Counted from the first letter of the stretch, positions 19,344 to 29,152 are shown. The stretch: 64,000 bases of DNA from Alteromonadaceae bacterium M269 (GCA_004353515.1 SMNZ01000002.1:558001-622000), one strand, 5' to 3'. Numbers and translations: made by a program. Notes: a model not told the origin generated them from the letters alone.

Positions 19344-20495
19344 ATGGCAAATCTGCAATATCAATACATAGAAACATATGAGGCACTAGCTGAGTTCTGT
19401 TCAAAAGCAGCGAAAAAGGATGCAATTGCCATTGATACAGAGTTTGTCAGAACTCGCACCTATTATCCTAGGCTTGGGCTCCTTCAGGCTTGTGATGGAG
19501 AACAATTGGTACTGATTGACCCGTTGAAGATTGAGCAGTTTGATTGTTTTATTGAATTACTTCGTAATACTGAGGTTACAAAGATTCTTCACTCGTGTTC
19601 AGAAGATGTAGAAGTCTTTTGGCACTATTTCAATGTGATACCTCAACCCTTGTTTGACTCACAAATAGCCGCTTCTTTTTGCAATATGGGCAATGCGTTG
19701 GGGTATGCAAAGCTTGTTGACGATTTGTTGGGTGTCACACTTGATAAAGGTGAATCAAGAACAGATTGGATAGCTCGTCCGTTGACGGATAAGCAGTGTG
19801 AGTATGCGGCTAATGATGTTTCCTACCTTATGCAGCTTTACCCAACTCTATTGAATAAGGTAAAAGAGAAAGGGCGTCTCGATTGGGTTTTTGATGAAAC
19901 ATCACTCTTGACCAATAAAAAAGAAATCCAATTGCCGAGTGAATGGGCTTATCTCAACTTGAAACAGAACTGGATGCTAAGAGGGAAATCTCTATTAGTT
20001 TTACAAAAGCTGGCTCAATGGCGGTTAGATAAAGCGAAACAAAGAGACACGGCTATTAACTTTGTTATTCGCGAGTCAGTGTTGATAGAAATTGCTAAAA
20101 AACAACCTAAAAACCTCTCTGCCCTTAGGGCCGTCGAAGGTGTTGGGCCAATAGAAGTTAGACGCCACGGCAAAGAGATCATTGAGATAGTTTTGTCTGC
20201 TCAAGATACACCTAATGAAGATTTTCCTGCTAACATTCAGCGTCTTACTGACTTCCCCAGATTTAAAGCGATGAGTAAAGCAATACGTTCAGCCTGCGAA
20301 GAAAAAGCTGAAAACATAGATGTTGCTATAGAAATACTCTGCTCGAAGCGCCAAGTTAATCAGCTACTAAAGTGGCTTTGGCTGGATCAGGATGAAACCC
20401 GTATTATGCAAAAGGTACCAGACCTTCTTATTGGATGGCGCAAGCAAATCTTACAAAAACCGTTAGAGCAAATCTTAGATATTGAATTAGAATAG
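19344..20495 (+). CDS. rnd: Ribonuclease D
   Basis: A 3' to 5' exoribonuclease trimming tRNA and other stable RNA precursors. The 383 residues show the DEDDy exonuclease active site: D31 and E33 in AIDTEF, D88 in SCSEDVEVF, and Y154 with D158 in YAANDVSYL. Two HRDC domains follow, the first around residues 207-285. Length is close to E. coli RNase D (375). It follows fadD behind a terminator, the conserved enterobacterial order. Confidence 0.95.
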   Translation: MANLQYQYIETYEALAEFCSKAAKKDAIAIDTEFVRTRTYYPRLGLLQACDGEQLVLIDPLKIEQFDCFIELLRNTEVTKILHSCSEDVEVFWHYFNVIPQPLFDSQIAASFCNMGNALGYAKLVDDLLGVTLDKGESRTDWIARPLTDKQCEYAANDVSYLMQLYPTLLNKVKEKGRLDWVFDETSLLTNKKEIQLPSEWAYLNLKQNWMLRGKSLLVLQKLAQWRLDKAKQRDTAINFVIRESVLIEIAKKQPKNLSALRAVEGVGPIEVRRHGKEIIEIVLSAQDTPNEDFPANIQRLTDFPRFKAMSKAIRSACEEKAENIDVAIEILCSKRQVNQLLKWLWLDQDETRIMQKVPDLLIGWRKQILQKPLEQILDIELE

Positions 20496-20530
20496 CACTA
20501 ATTTAATCAGTGCTACTATGAGTATTAGAG

Positions 20531-20809
20531 ATGTTGTGCACCATTTATAAGAGTAGTAAGAAAAGCGAAACCTATTTGTATGTATTAAAGAAGGATGACT
20601 TTTCTCCAGTTCCTAAGCCACTCATGGATTCCTTTGGAACACCTATTTTAGTTATGCCCTTGTTGCTTAAAGACGGTCGCCAACTTGCTAATGCCGATAT
20701 AGAAAAGGTAAAACAGGGATTAGAAGATCAAGGTTACTATCTACAGCTACCTCCACCGGTTGAAGATTTATTAAAACAGCATAAGGAAGAGCAAGGAGCC
20801 AAAGGATAA
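20531..20809 (+). CDS. ycgL: YcgL domain-containing protein
   Basis: A 92-residue protein with the complete YcgL fold: MLCTIYKSSKKSETYLYV, then PVPKPLMDSFGTPILVMPLLL, then LANADIEKVKQGLEDQGYYLQLPPP. The family is confined largely to gammaproteobacteria and is usually found near cell-division or rnd loci; the molecular function is not established. The last base of its stop is the first base of the next ATG, implying coupled translation with the transglycosylase gene. Confidence 0.92.
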   Translation: MLCTIYKSSKKSETYLYVLKKDDFSPVPKPLMDSFGTPILVMPLLLKDGRQLANADIEKVKQGLEDQGYYLQLPPPVEDLLKQHKEEQGAKG

Positions 20810-21780
20810 TGCGTGCACTTGTCCTTATCATAGTTTTTTTGTTCAGTTCGACAATTTTCGCGAAACCAACATTCGAAGAATATACCCAACAATTAAAAGA
20901 TGAAGCCAAGGCTTTAGGGTACTCAGATGCTCTTATCGAGCGTGCTTTCGATGGTATCACTTATCGTAAAAGAGCAGTAAGAGCCGATAAAAATCAACCA
21001 GAAAGAAAAATAACGTTAGATGACTATCTGGCGACACGAGTACCTGATTGGAAAGTGAAGCAGGCGATTGATATCTACCAAGAAAATAAAGAGTTATTGG
21101 ATAGAATCGAGAAGCATTTTAATGTGCAAGCAAGGTTTATTGTCGCTCTATGGGGCAATGAAAGTAACTTCGGCAAGATTACGGGGAAGTTTCCCGTCAT
21201 TTCTGCGTTAGCGACCTTGGCCTATGATGGGCGTCGTGAGGCGTTGTTTAAGAAAGAGTTGTTTTCAGCACTGCAAATATTGAAAGAAGGCCATATCTCA
21301 CCCGACGCCTTCTTAGGTTCCTGGGCGGGTGCTATGGGACAAAGCCAATTTTTACCCTCTTCATTCTTAAACTATGCGTACGACTTTGATCAGGACGGGA
21401 AAAAGGACATATGGGGCAACAAAGCCGATGTATTTGCGTCTATCGCTAACTACCTGAAGAACGAAGGTTGGGACGGCTCAGCAACTTGGGGTCGTCAGGT
21501 TAGGCTGCCTAACGGCCAGGATGGAGCTACGCTCGCAGGTTTAAGCAAAGACAAAAGTAAAACCTTACAACAATGGCAAACACTGGGTTTTCGAAAGCAC
21601 TCTGGTGCAGACTTACCAGCTCGGAACTTAAAAGCTAACCTTATTATTCCTGATGATGAAAATGGGCGTGTTTATTTGGTCTACAATAATTTTCAAACGC
21701 TAATGCGTTGGAATCGTTCACTCTATTTTGGTGTTGCGGTGAGTTACTTAGCCGATCGTATTAAGTTTGTTCGGGAATAA
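20809..21780 (+). CDS. Lytic murein transglycosylase, MltB-like (GH103)
   Basis: Cleaves peptidoglycan strands with formation of 1,6-anhydromuramic acid. The 323 residues begin with a signal peptide cut near SSTIFA-KP (residues 1-19) and no lipobox, so this is a soluble periplasmic form, unlike lipoprotein MltB. The catalytic glutamate is E118 in ALWGNESNFG. Other family motifs are GSWAGAMGQSQFLPSSF and DFDQDGKKDIWGN, then NYLKNEGW. The end matches SLT_2-domain proteins without a peptidoglycan-binding domain. It joins ycgL by a one-base overlap and is followed within two bases by ycgM. Confidence 0.93.
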   Translation: MRALVLIIVFLFSSTIFAKPTFEEYTQQLKDEAKALGYSDALIERAFDGITYRKRAVRADKNQPERKITLDDYLATRVPDWKVKQAIDIYQENKELLDRIEKHFNVQARFIVALWGNESNFGKITGKFPVISALATLAYDGRREALFKKELFSALQILKEGHISPDAFLGSWAGAMGQSQFLPSSFLNYAYDFDQDGKKDIWGNKADVFASIANYLKNEGWDGSATWGRQVRLPNGQDGATLAGLSKDKSKTLQQWQTLGFRKHSGADLPARNLKANLIIPDDENGRVYLVYNNFQTLMRWNRSLYFGVAVSYLADRIKFVRE

Positions 21781-21781
21781 T

Positions 21782-22471
21782 ATGAATAGGCGAACTAACT
21801 ATCGACATAAAGATCTCAGTAATAACGAGGTAGATTTACCCGTAGGTAAGGTTGTGTGTATTGGCCGAAATTACATGGCTCATATACATGAGCTAAATAA
21901 CGAAGTGCCTGAGCAGCCGCTGTATTTTATGAAGCCTTCAGATTCATTGGTTGATCTTAGCCAACCAGTCGACTTCCCACGTCATCTTGGTAGTTGTCAT
22001 CACGAGCTTGAGATAGCTGTTTTAATTAACCAAAGGTTAACCTCCGCTGATGCGGAGCAAGCTAGACAAGCAATATGGGGTTACGGCCTAGCGCTAGATC
22101 TGACCTTAAGGGACTTGCAAACGAAATTGAAGAAAAAGGGACAACCCTGGGAGAGGGCAAAAGCTTTTGATGGAAGTTGCCCCATTAGCTCTTTCGTTGC
22201 AGTTAGTGATGTTCAAAGTCAGCCTATGGCGTTTTCTCTGTCGGTCAACGGGCAAGTTAGGCAGGACGGTAATACTGCTAACATGATGCTAAAAATAGAT
22301 GAGCTTATTGCTGATATCAGTCATCTGTTTACATTGAACCCCGGTGATATTGTGCTAACTGGCACGCCGGAAGGTGTTGCTGAGCTGAAAGGTGGCGATG
22401 GATTGTTATTAACCTTGGATAATTACTTTTCAGTCGAAACTCTTGTTAGTAAGAGAGATTCAGATGACTAA
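21782..22471 (+). CDS. ycgM: Fumarylacetoacetate hydrolase family protein (YcgM)
   Basis: A 229-residue member of the FAH superfamily closely matching E. coli YcgM. Metal-binding acidic residues occur in HHELEIAVLI (E-x-E) and in the ALDLTLRDLQTKLKKKGQPWERAKAFDGSCPIS segment; GDIVLTGTPEGV is the C-terminal signature. Relatives include FAHD1-type acylpyruvases and oxaloacetate decarboxylases, and YcgM-like proteins have been linked to oxaloacetate tautomerisation as metabolite repair. The ATG at 21782 follows the previous stop after one base; an upstream in-frame TTG is less likely. The 3' end overlaps ycgN by eight bases. Confidence 0.9.
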   Translation: MNRRTNYRHKDLSNNEVDLPVGKVVCIGRNYMAHIHELNNEVPEQPLYFMKPSDSLVDLSQPVDFPRHLGSCHHELEIAVLINQRLTSADAEQARQAIWGYGLALDLTLRDLQTKLKKKGQPWERAKAFDGSCPISSFVAVSDVQSQPMAFSLSVNGQVRQDGNTANMMLKIDELIADISHLFTLNPGDIVLTGTPEGVAELKGGDGLLLTLDNYFSVETLVSKRDSDD

Positions 22472-22961
22472 ACCTTTTTGGGAATCCACATCACTCGAAA
22501 ACATGACAGATGAGCAATGGGAGTCTATTTGTGACGGCTGTGGTAAATGCTGTTTACATAAGTTCATTGACGACGAAGAAGCATCCGAAGATATGGCACC
22601 CACAGATCATATTCAAAAAGGTGAATCTATACATTTTACTAATATTGTCTGCGGGTTACTAAATACAAAAACGTGCAGTTGTAGCCAGTATCACAAACGA
22701 ACTCAATTAGTGCCGGATTGCGTTAAATTAACTAAGGATAACTTAGACAGCATTTTTTATATGCCAAACAGTTGTAGCTATCGTCGACTGTATGAAGGGC
22801 GTGGACTTCCCTCATGGCATCCATTATTAAACAGAGGGAAAAAGACAGCGATGCACAAAGCAGGTATGTCTATTAGAGGGAAAACTGTTTTTGATCACGA
22901 TGTTGATTTGGATGACTTCGAAAACTACATCGTGACCTGGCCGTTAATGGATAAAGACTGA
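22464..22961 (+). CDS. ycgN: YcgN family cysteine cluster protein
   Basis: A 165-residue protein of the CxxC-x-CC zinc or iron-sulfur cluster family (formerly UPF0260). The N-terminal cluster CDGCGKCCLHKF is near residues 25-36, with further cysteines in IVCGLLNTKTCSCSQY and the NSCSYRRLYEGRGLPSWHPL motif. The biochemical function is unknown. The ATG lies within the ycgM end and is served by AGAGAG just upstream. ycgL, ycgM and ycgN form the same trio in E. coli, here with a transglycosylase gene inserted. Confidence 0.93.
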   Translation: MTKPFWESTSLENMTDEQWESICDGCGKCCLHKFIDDEEASEDMAPTDHIQKGESIHFTNIVCGLLNTKTCSCSQYHKRTQLVPDCVKLTKDNLDSIFYMPNSCSYRRLYEGRGLPSWHPLLNRGKKTAMHKAGMSIRGKTVFDHDVDLDDFENYIVTWPLMDKD

Positions 22962-23005
22962 GTTTCTCAGGTCGAGAGCTTTTGGTATTTCCCGTTCAGT
23001 TATTG

Positions 23006-23530
23006 TTAAACTGAACGGCTGTAGAAAATACGTAGTAGAAATACGAAAACAACAACGACACTGTAAATACCGAAAATCACTGTCATCCACTGTGGCATGC
23101 TATAGCCTACGAATTGCCAATCAATATTTCCACAATCACCTGTTGCAGCAAAGAACGATGGTATCCACTCGTGCAGTTGTAACCAGGAAGGAAAGTTTGG
23201 GACTATCTCACAAACAGTAAAAAACGATGTGCTTGTTTGCAGATCAACATGCTCAATGGCAATGAGCATTCCCCAAATAGCCGATACTCCCCAAATACCA
23301 AACGCGAGTAAACGACCAAACCAGTGCTTATTAGAGAGAAATCCTATTAGTCCCGCAAAGAAGATACCTAGCATAGCTGTGCGTTGATAAATACACATAA
23401 TGCAGGGTTCAAGTCCCATAGCATACTGAAAATAAAGTGCAGTGACTTCAAAGCAGAAGGCAGATAGAAGAAGGATAAGCCAAGGGAGTTTTTTATCAGG
23501 CCAATTTGAAAGTTTGTGTAGTGCAGTCAT
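23006..23530 (-). CDS. dsbB: Disulfide bond formation protein DsbB
   Basis: An inner-membrane oxidoreductase that reoxidises DsbA and passes electrons to quinone. The 174 residues have four membrane segments (about 16-34, 50-66, 73-90, 146-167). The two periplasmic cysteine pairs are intact: C43-IM-C46 in the first loop and C107 with C133 in the second. The gene is next to nhaB, as in E. coli, but behind a terminator hairpin so it is probably expressed on its own. Confidence 0.95.
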   Translation of the reverse strand: MTALHKLSNWPDKKLPWLILLLSAFCFEVTALYFQYAMGLEPCIMCIYQRTAMLGIFFAGLIGFLSNKHWFGRLLAFGIWGVSAIWGMLIAIEHVDLQTSTSFFTVCEIVPNFPSWLQLHEWIPSFFAATGDCGNIDWQFVGYSMPQWMTVIFGIYSVVVVFVFLLRIFYSRSV

Positions 23531-23631
23531 AAAGATTCTAGTGCTCAGGTGCTTAGATAAATAAGCAAAATGTAAATGGAATTCAATGTTTTAGCATGAA
23601 CCAAGATTTAACTATAGCGTTTAATAGTAAC

Positions 23632-23661
23632 AAAAAAGCACCCATTAACGAGTGCTTTTTT
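23632..23661 (-). terminator. Bidirectional terminator downstream of nhaB
   Basis: AAAAAAGCAC (23632-23641) and GTGCTTTTTT (23652-23661) form a 10-bp stem with a ten-base loop and U-runs for both directions. It ends the nhaB transcript coming from the right. Confidence 0.85.
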
Positions 23662-23683
23662 AAATCGTCAAAATACAGAGAGA

Positions 23684-25264
23684 TTAATGCCCAGTATCGG
23701 TACTTGGTAAGCCTGTATGATGTTCTATCAGATGCATGTCGTACAGGGTCTGTGTCATGTCAAGAAGGCCGAAATAAGTTGCTGCCAGGCCTGTTAGCGT
23801 TAACACTATAGTGTACGGAAGAGCCATATAGACCATTTTACCGTAGGACAATCTTAACAGTGGAGCTAATGCAGACGTTAGCAAGAATAAGAAAGCTGCT
23901 TGACCGTTCGGTGTCGCAACGCTAGGCAAGTTAGTACCTGTATTGATAGCCACAGCCAACATGTCGTATTGGTCACGAGTAATTGTACCGGCTTCAAGTG
24001 CTGCGCTCACTTCGGTGATGTAAACTGAGCCTACGAAAACATTATCACTCACCATAGATAGAGCGCCATTGGCAAGGTAGAACAGTATTAACTGCATTTT
24101 CCCTTCATACGTTAGTACCCAGTCAATAACTGGCTTGAACAACCCTTGGTCAACGATAACAGCTACTACGCCGAAGAAGACGCACAGTAGCGCTGTAAAA
24201 GGCAATGCTTCTTCAAATGCTTTACCTATTGCGTGTTCATCGATAACACCTGTCATTGTTGTCGCTAGTACAATAATAGATAAGCCAATTAGGCCTACAG
24301 CAGCTAGGTGAGTCGCTAAGCCAACAATTAACCAAACGGCAATAAAGCCCTGAACGATCAATTTAGCAACATCTTGCTTTGTTCTTTCTTCGTCTACGTG
24401 TTTGCTGTAATCCAATAGAACAGTTCTAACGTCTTCTGGTAACTGCGCACCGTATTCGAACCATCCAAACTTCTCGACAATAAAGGTAGTTGTTAAACCT
24501 AAAACGAATACCGGAATAGTGATAGGGCTCATGCGAAGGAAGAACTCTACGAATCCCCAACCTGCTTTTTCGGCAATAATAAGGTTCTGAGGCTCACCAA
24601 CCATAGTCATAACGCCACCGAGCGCTGTACCAATGGCCGCGTGCATCATCAAATTACGGAGGAAAGCCCTAAAGTTATCAAGGTCATCGCGTGTTAGGTG
24701 CGGTAACTCTTCATCATTTGTATGGTCGTGATCATCGTGATGGAAGTGTTTGCCGGAGGCTATTTTATGATAAATCGCGAAGAAGCCTGTTGCTACAGTA
24801 ATAATCACTGCTACTACTGTTAGTGCATCTAAGAAAGCTGATAGGAAGGCTGATGAAGCTGCAAAAGCAATTGATAACGCTATTTTGCTTCGAACCTTAG
24901 TTAACAGTTTGGTGAAAAGAAATAGTAATAAATCCTTCATAAAGAAGATGCCTGCCACCATAAAGATAAGTAACAGAACAACTTCAATGTTGACGACAAT
25001 TTCATGTTTGACATGTTCCGGCGATGTCATACCGATAAAGAGTGCTTCAAAGAGCAAGATACCACCTGGCTGAAGTGGGTAACATTTCAATGCCATTGCC
25101 AGTGTAAAAATGAATTCTAGTACTAATGCCCAACCAGCTAAATAGGGATTAAGCATGAATAAGATAGGGTTTAAAACTAAGAATGCTAAAATGGTCTGTT
25201 TATACCAAACAGGCGCATTTCCCAAGAAGTTCTTGTAAAACGCTTGCGTCATAGTCATTTGCAT
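23684..25264 (-). CDS. nhaB: Na+/H+ antiporter NhaB
   Basis: An inner-membrane sodium/proton exchanger for salt and pH homeostasis. The 526 residues have about twelve hydrophobic segments and match NhaB throughout ([76 protein letters not shown]). A His- and Asp-rich cytoplasmic loop ([14 protein letters not shown]) is present around residue 190. The start is set at the ATG at 25264, nine bases after AGGGA, rather than the adjacent TTG. A sodium-rich habitat fits this gene but does not prove it. Confidence 0.95.
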   Translation of the reverse strand: MQMTMTQAFYKNFLGNAPVWYKQTILAFLVLNPILFMLNPYLAGWALVLEFIFTLAMALKCYPLQPGGILLFEALFIGMTSPEHVKHEIVVNIEVVLLLIFMVAGIFFMKDLLLFLFTKLLTKVRSKIALSIAFAASSAFLSAFLDALTVVAVIITVATGFFAIYHKIASGKHFHHDDHDHTNDEELPHLTRDDLDNFRAFLRNLMMHAAIGTALGGVMTMVGEPQNLIIAEKAGWGFVEFFLRMSPITIPVFVLGLTTTFIVEKFGWFEYGAQLPEDVRTVLLDYSKHVDEERTKQDVAKLIVQGFIAVWLIVGLATHLAAVGLIGLSIIVLATTMTGVIDEHAIGKAFEEALPFTALLCVFFGVVAVIVDQGLFKPVIDWVLTYEGKMQLILFYLANGALSMVSDNVFVGSVYITEVSAALEAGTITRDQYDMLAVAINTGTNLPSVATPNGQAAFLFLLTSALAPLLRLSYGKMVYMALPYTIVLTLTGLAATYFGLLDMTQTLYDMHLIEHHTGLPSTDTGH

Positions 25265-25367
25265 CAAGGAGTATCCCTGTTAGCTAAGGTAAGTATGAGT
25301 AACATTTTTAAAGCTGTAGAGGAAAAAAGCAAGGTTAATATAACTAATCAGCATATTCTTTATGGAT

Positions 25368-25403
25368 CCGTCACATTTCTGTCGTAAAAGTGAACTTTCT
25401 AAT
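25368..25403 (+). promoter_or_regulatory. Pho box and -10 of the phoBR promoter
   Basis: CCGTCACATTTCTGTCGTA (25368-25386) agrees at 16 of 19 positions with the PhoB box CTGTCATAWAWCTGTCAYW, in the plus orientation. TCTAAT (25398-25403) lies 11 bases downstream, the normal distance from a Pho box to a -10 element. This points to positive autoregulation of phoB. Confidence 0.78.
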
Positions 25404-25528
25404 TAAAATCAAAGGGCTTGCCGACCCATTAATAAAAGTGTCATATACTAAAGGGATAATTTAATTAAGAGAGTAGAAATACCAAAAGTTAGACTTTCGA
25501 GCTTTTGGGTAACATTTTAGGTTTGTCC

Positions 25529-26215
25529 ATGTCAAAACGTATATTAATGGTAGAAGATGAAGCGCCAATTCGTGAAATGGTGAAGATCATCCTAGAGCAA
25601 AATGGCTACGAAACAATAGAAGCTGAAGACTATGATATCGCTTTGGAAAAAATAGGGGAGCCGTATCCTGATTTGATCCTACTCGATTGGATGTTACCTG
25701 GTGGTAGTGGTGTTCAGTTAGCGAAGAAACTCAAGCAACTTGAGTTTGTTAAAGACATTCCTATTATTATGCTAACGGCGCGCGGCGAAGAAGAAGACAA
25801 AGTCCGTGGTTTGGATGCAGGTGCGGATGATTATGTCACTAAGCCTTTTTCACCAAAAGAGCTGATTGCACGTATCAAAGCGGTTATTCGACGCGCAACA
25901 CCTATGTCGAATGATGATCTCATTGAATTTAATGGATTGTCTCTCGATCCTGTTTCTCACCGAGTATCAGTTAACTCATCGCCGATCGATATGGGACCAA
26001 CGGAATTTAAACTACTTCATTTTTTCATGACTCATACCGAACGCGTTTTTAGTCGTGAACAATTACTCAACAACGTTTGGGGAACGAACGTTTACGTTGA
26101 AGACCGCACGGTTGACGTACACATTAGACGTTTGCGTAAAGCAATATCAGCTGCAGGTCATGATGACATGATACAAACTGTTCGTGGAGCTGGTTACCGC
26201 TTCTCGACAAGGTAA
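25529..26215 (+). CDS. phoB: Phosphate regulon response regulator PhoB
   Basis: Activates phosphate-starvation genes when phosphorylated by PhoR. The 228 residues comprise a receiver (phosphoacceptor D53 in LLDWMLPG, lysine in TKPFSPKE near 105) and an OmpR-type winged helix (ending [37 protein letters not shown]). The ATG at 25529 gives the E. coli length of 229 minus one; an upstream in-frame start at 25505 adds eight residues without family support. A Pho box lies 140 bases upstream. Forms an operon with phoR and the PstS-like gene. Confidence 0.96.
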   Translation: MSKRILMVEDEAPIREMVKIILEQNGYETIEAEDYDIALEKIGEPYPDLILLDWMLPGGSGVQLAKKLKQLEFVKDIPIIMLTARGEEEDKVRGLDAGADDYVTKPFSPKELIARIKAVIRRATPMSNDDLIEFNGLSLDPVSHRVSVNSSPIDMGPTEFKLLHFFMTHTERVFSREQLLNNVWGTNVYVEDRTVDVHIRRLRKAISAAGHDDMIQTVRGAGYRFSTR

Positions 26216-26293
26216 ACAGGTAATTTCATCGAAACCCGTTAATCTAATATTTAACCTAGTCTAATTGGCTCTGATAACCGGATAATAAGACCC

Positions 26294-27622
26294 GTGTATA
26301 AACGCTTTTCTTGGCTTAAGACAATGACCAATGTCTTAGTCTATTTTTCTATTGTTGCTATCTTAGGGCTGTTTATTGATAGGTTATTTCTGTGCTTGTG
26401 GTTAGCAACTGTAGCTTTGCTAATGATTCACTATTGGCAGTTGTTTCGACTCAATCGTTGGTTATGGCATAGCAAGAAAATGACACCTCCCAAAGCGAAA
26501 GGGCTTTGGGGACATATTTATGATGGCGTTTATTTTCTGCAGCGTAGGAATAGAAATAAACGTAAAGAACTCGGTATGTTGGTTAGGCGTTTTCGTGAAG
26601 GTTCTGAAGCCTTACCGGATGCAGCAGTTGTTGTTGATGCTGATGCCTGTATTGTTTGGTGCAACCGGCTAGCCAGGATTGAACTTGGCCTGCGTTGGCC
26701 TGCGGATATTGGTCGTCGGATAGACAACCTGATTCGACACCCTGATTTTATTCGATTCTTTCAGGGCGGACATTACGAGAATCCTATAGAAGTCATTAGC
26801 CCTGCGAATGATCAAAAAATATTAGAGTATCGGGTGATGCCCTATGGTGATAAGCACTTACTTTTGATTGCTCGTGACGTCACACGAGTAACGCAAATGG
26901 ATCAGATGCGTAAAGACTTCGTCGCTAACGTTTCTCATGAACTACGTACACCTTTGACCGTTGTAACTGGCTACTTAGAAATGCTATCTGGTGATGAGGA
27001 ATATCCTCCTTTCTTTATTGGGAAAGCGTATGATGAAATGTCTTCTCAAACTAGGCGTATGCAAAGCCTGATTGAGCAGTTATTGATATTGTCTCGTATA
27101 GAGGCGAGTTCAGAGCCTGTTTACGAGAAGATTGTTGATGTTCCGACTTTACTCAAAACAATTGAGGTAGAAGCGGCGACATTGAATCAAGCGAAGCATC
27201 ATAAGATTAATTTCGATATTGATCCCAACCTAACCGCATTTGGTGTAGAAACTGAGTTGAGAAGCGCTTTCTCGAACTTGATCTTTAATGCCGTTCATTA
27301 CACGCCAGATGGTGGTGAAATTAATGTTCGATGGCAACTTGATGGAACGCAAGCACATTTTTCCGTCCAAGATAACGGAGATGGCATACCACAGAAGCAC
27401 TTAACTCGTATCACAGAACGATTCTATCGTGTAGATAAAGCACGTTCGCGCAAGACGGGCGGATCTGGCTTAGGTTTGTCTATCGTTAAGCATGTATTAA
27501 ACCACCACAACTCTAAGCTTGAAATAAAGAGTACGGTGGGCGAAGGTAGTACTTTCTCTTTTGCTTTCTCTGAAGAGCTGACAATGGCTAATAAGACAAT
27601 CACGGAAACTGGCCTTGCTTAA
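26294..27622 (+). CDS. phoR: Phosphate regulon sensor histidine kinase PhoR
   Basis: A membrane-anchored kinase that phosphorylates PhoB when phosphate is low and is silenced through PhoU and PstCAB. The 442 residues have two adjacent hydrophobic segments (about 13-50) with almost no periplasmic loop, a PhoR-specific cytoplasmic linker, a PAS domain (about 100-195), the DHp motif FVANVSHELRTPLT with H215, and the ATPase domain with N, G1 (DNGDGIP) and G2 (KTGGSGLGLSI) boxes. The start is GTG. It overlaps the next gene by eight bases. Confidence 0.95.
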   Translation: MYKRFSWLKTMTNVLVYFSIVAILGLFIDRLFLCLWLATVALLMIHYWQLFRLNRWLWHSKKMTPPKAKGLWGHIYDGVYFLQRRNRNKRKELGMLVRRFREGSEALPDAAVVVDADACIVWCNRLARIELGLRWPADIGRRIDNLIRHPDFIRFFQGGHYENPIEVISPANDQKILEYRVMPYGDKHLLLIARDVTRVTQMDQMRKDFVANVSHELRTPLTVVTGYLEMLSGDEEYPPFFIGKAYDEMSSQTRRMQSLIEQLLILSRIEASSEPVYEKIVDVPTLLKTIEVEAATLNQAKHHKINFDIDPNLTAFGVETELRSAFSNLIFNAVHYTPDGGEINVRWQLDGTQAHFSVQDNGDGIPQKHLTRITERFYRVDKARSRKTGGSGLGLSIVKHVLNHHNSKLEIKSTVGEGSTFSFAFSEELTMANKTITETGLA

Positions 27623-28556
27623 GCGACTATTGCGCAAGTTCCATTTAGCGCTTGTTATCATTTCTTGTTCAACATTAGCTTGGGGCGATGATTATGAGCC
27701 TGTGCCAGGTGTGGATGGCAAAATCATCTCTGTAGGCTCTGATACCTTGGCTAGCCTGATGACTTTCTGGGCTGAGGGATTTAAGCAACAGTATCCCAAT
27801 GTTAATATTCAAATTCAGGCATCAGGGTCATCGACAGCTCCTCCAGCTCTGACAGAAGGAACGGCTAATATAGGCCCCATGAGCCGCCCGTTGAAGCCCA
27901 GTGAAATCAGTTACTTTGTTGAAAAGTATGGCTATGAACCCACAGTATTGAAAGTTGCTATTGACGCAATCGCTGTCTTCGTCAATAAACAAAATGCATT
28001 AGATGGATTGTCGCTAAAGCAGTTGGATTCGCTGTTTTCGGTAACACGATATTGCGGATATGGTCAGCAGATAAAACGATGGCGTGAGTTAAACCCTGAA
28101 AGCTCATCTAAAGGTGTTATTGAGCTTTACGGTCGTAACTCAGTCTCTGGTACTTACGGTTTATTTAAACAAGTCGCGTTATGTAATGGCGATTTTAAGG
28201 CTGAAGTGAATGAACAGCCGGGGTCAGCTGCTGTTGTTCAGTCTGTTGCGTATTCGAAACAAGCTATTGGCTATGCTGCTTTTGGATATAAGACCGCTGG
28301 TGTTCGAATGTTGCCATTATCAATAGACAAAGAGTCTTATATCCATCCTACGACTCAAACTATTGCTGATGGTAGTTATCCATTGTCTCGTTTTCTGTAC
28401 CTGGTTGTTAATAAAGCACCTAGCACACCTTTACCTCGATTAGAAAAAGAGTTTATTCGTTATATTCTTTCTTCACAGGGGCAAAACATTGTGAAGAGAG
28501 TAGGTTATATTCCTCTCTCCCAAAAACTCATTGAACAGCAAGTTATAGAGTTATAA
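27615..28556 (+). CDS. PstS-like phosphate ABC transporter substrate-binding protein
   Basis: A 313-residue periplasmic binding protein with a signal peptide (residues 1-24, ending LAWG). Phosphate-binding features resemble PstS: VGSDTLASLMTFWAEGF, IQASGSSTAPPALTEGTANIGPMSRPL, and YGRNSVSGTYGLFKQ. It is shorter at the end than E. coli PstS and belongs to the PBP-like group also called phosphate-binding protein. The start is a TTG overlapping phoR, so translation is coupled. pstC, pstA and pstB lie about 23 kb away, so either this is their binding partner encoded apart, or it serves sensing by PhoR. Confidence 0.87.
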   Translation: MLKRLLRKFHLALVIISCSTLAWGDDYEPVPGVDGKIISVGSDTLASLMTFWAEGFKQQYPNVNIQIQASGSSTAPPALTEGTANIGPMSRPLKPSEISYFVEKYGYEPTVLKVAIDAIAVFVNKQNALDGLSLKQLDSLFSVTRYCGYGQQIKRWRELNPESSSKGVIELYGRNSVSGTYGLFKQVALCNGDFKAEVNEQPGSAAVVQSVAYSKQAIGYAAFGYKTAGVRMLPLSIDKESYIHPTTQTIADGSYPLSRFLYLVVNKAPSTPLPRLEKEFIRYILSSQGQNIVKRVGYIPLSQKLIEQQVIEL

Positions 28557-28659
28557 ACCTAATCTCTAGTCTATCTGAAAACTTATTGGACGACGGTTGT
28601 GGTTGTTAGCGCAATGGGGGCGCTTGTTTGACTTGAGTGTTTTATTGGGGAAATGAATA

Positions 28660-28681
28660 AGAAGGGGAGAACTCCCCTTCT
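28660..28681. terminator. Strong hairpin between convergent genes
   Basis: AGAAGGGGAG (28660-28669), a two-base loop and CTCCCCTTCT (28672-28681) form a perfect 10-bp stem. U-runs on both sides are weak, but the convergent position after the PstS-like and TonB-domain genes suits a bidirectional terminator. Confidence 0.6.
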
Positions 28682-28695
28682 ATTTGTATATGTTG

Positions 28696-29118
28696 TTACA
28701 GGTTAAATGCGATTAAACCTGGGATATCCTTATTGCTGTTTTCATCTAGTAATAAGAAATCATATTGTTTCTGTAAGCCTACAACGGTAACTGCTTGGTC
28801 ATTTGCAATCACTGGCTCAAACCGTGTTTTAGCCAATGCTTGTACTGATGAGCGAATGAAGCGCTTCGTACCTTTAAAGCTAACCACTTTAATATTTTCT
28901 GGCTCGCCTTGTTTATTCAGATCATAAGATAAAACAACTTGTCCGTGTTTCTTCTGAGTGATTGCAGTACTTGGATAAACCGGCATGACATTTTTCACTT
29001 TTACAATATCAATACCTGATTCAACTAAATCGTTAGCGTTGATAGTTGATGCTGAAGTGCTTAGGGACGCCACTGCAAGTACACCAATTGCTGACAATTT
29101 TACCATTAACTTTTTCAT
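28696..29118 (-). CDS. Periplasmic TonB C-terminal-domain protein
   Basis: A 140-residue secreted protein made of a signal peptide (about 1-24, ending in STSAS) and one TonB C-terminal domain (NVMPVYPSTAITQKKHGQVVLSYDLNKQGEPENIKVVSF, then FIRSSVQALAKTRFEP). It lacks the membrane anchor and the proline-rich linker of true TonB, so it cannot itself transmit the ExbBD energy. ATG at 29118 follows AGAGGTG; an upstream GTG at 29124 is less good. A sigma70 promoter overlaps an operator-like GTATATAC site. It diverges from a ribbon-helix-helix gene. Possible roles are a TonB-domain adaptor at the outer membrane or a free periplasmic protein; none is established. Confidence 0.82.
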   Translation of the reverse strand: MKKLMVKLSAIGVLAVASLSTSASTINANDLVESGIDIVKVKNVMPVYPSTAITQKKHGQVVLSYDLNKQGEPENIKVVSFKGTKRFIRSSVQALAKTRFEPVIANDQAVTVVGLQKQYDFLLLDENSNKDIPGLIAFNL

Positions 29119-29152
29119 AATCACCTCTTAAAACTAAGTGCTTTTGATTAAT

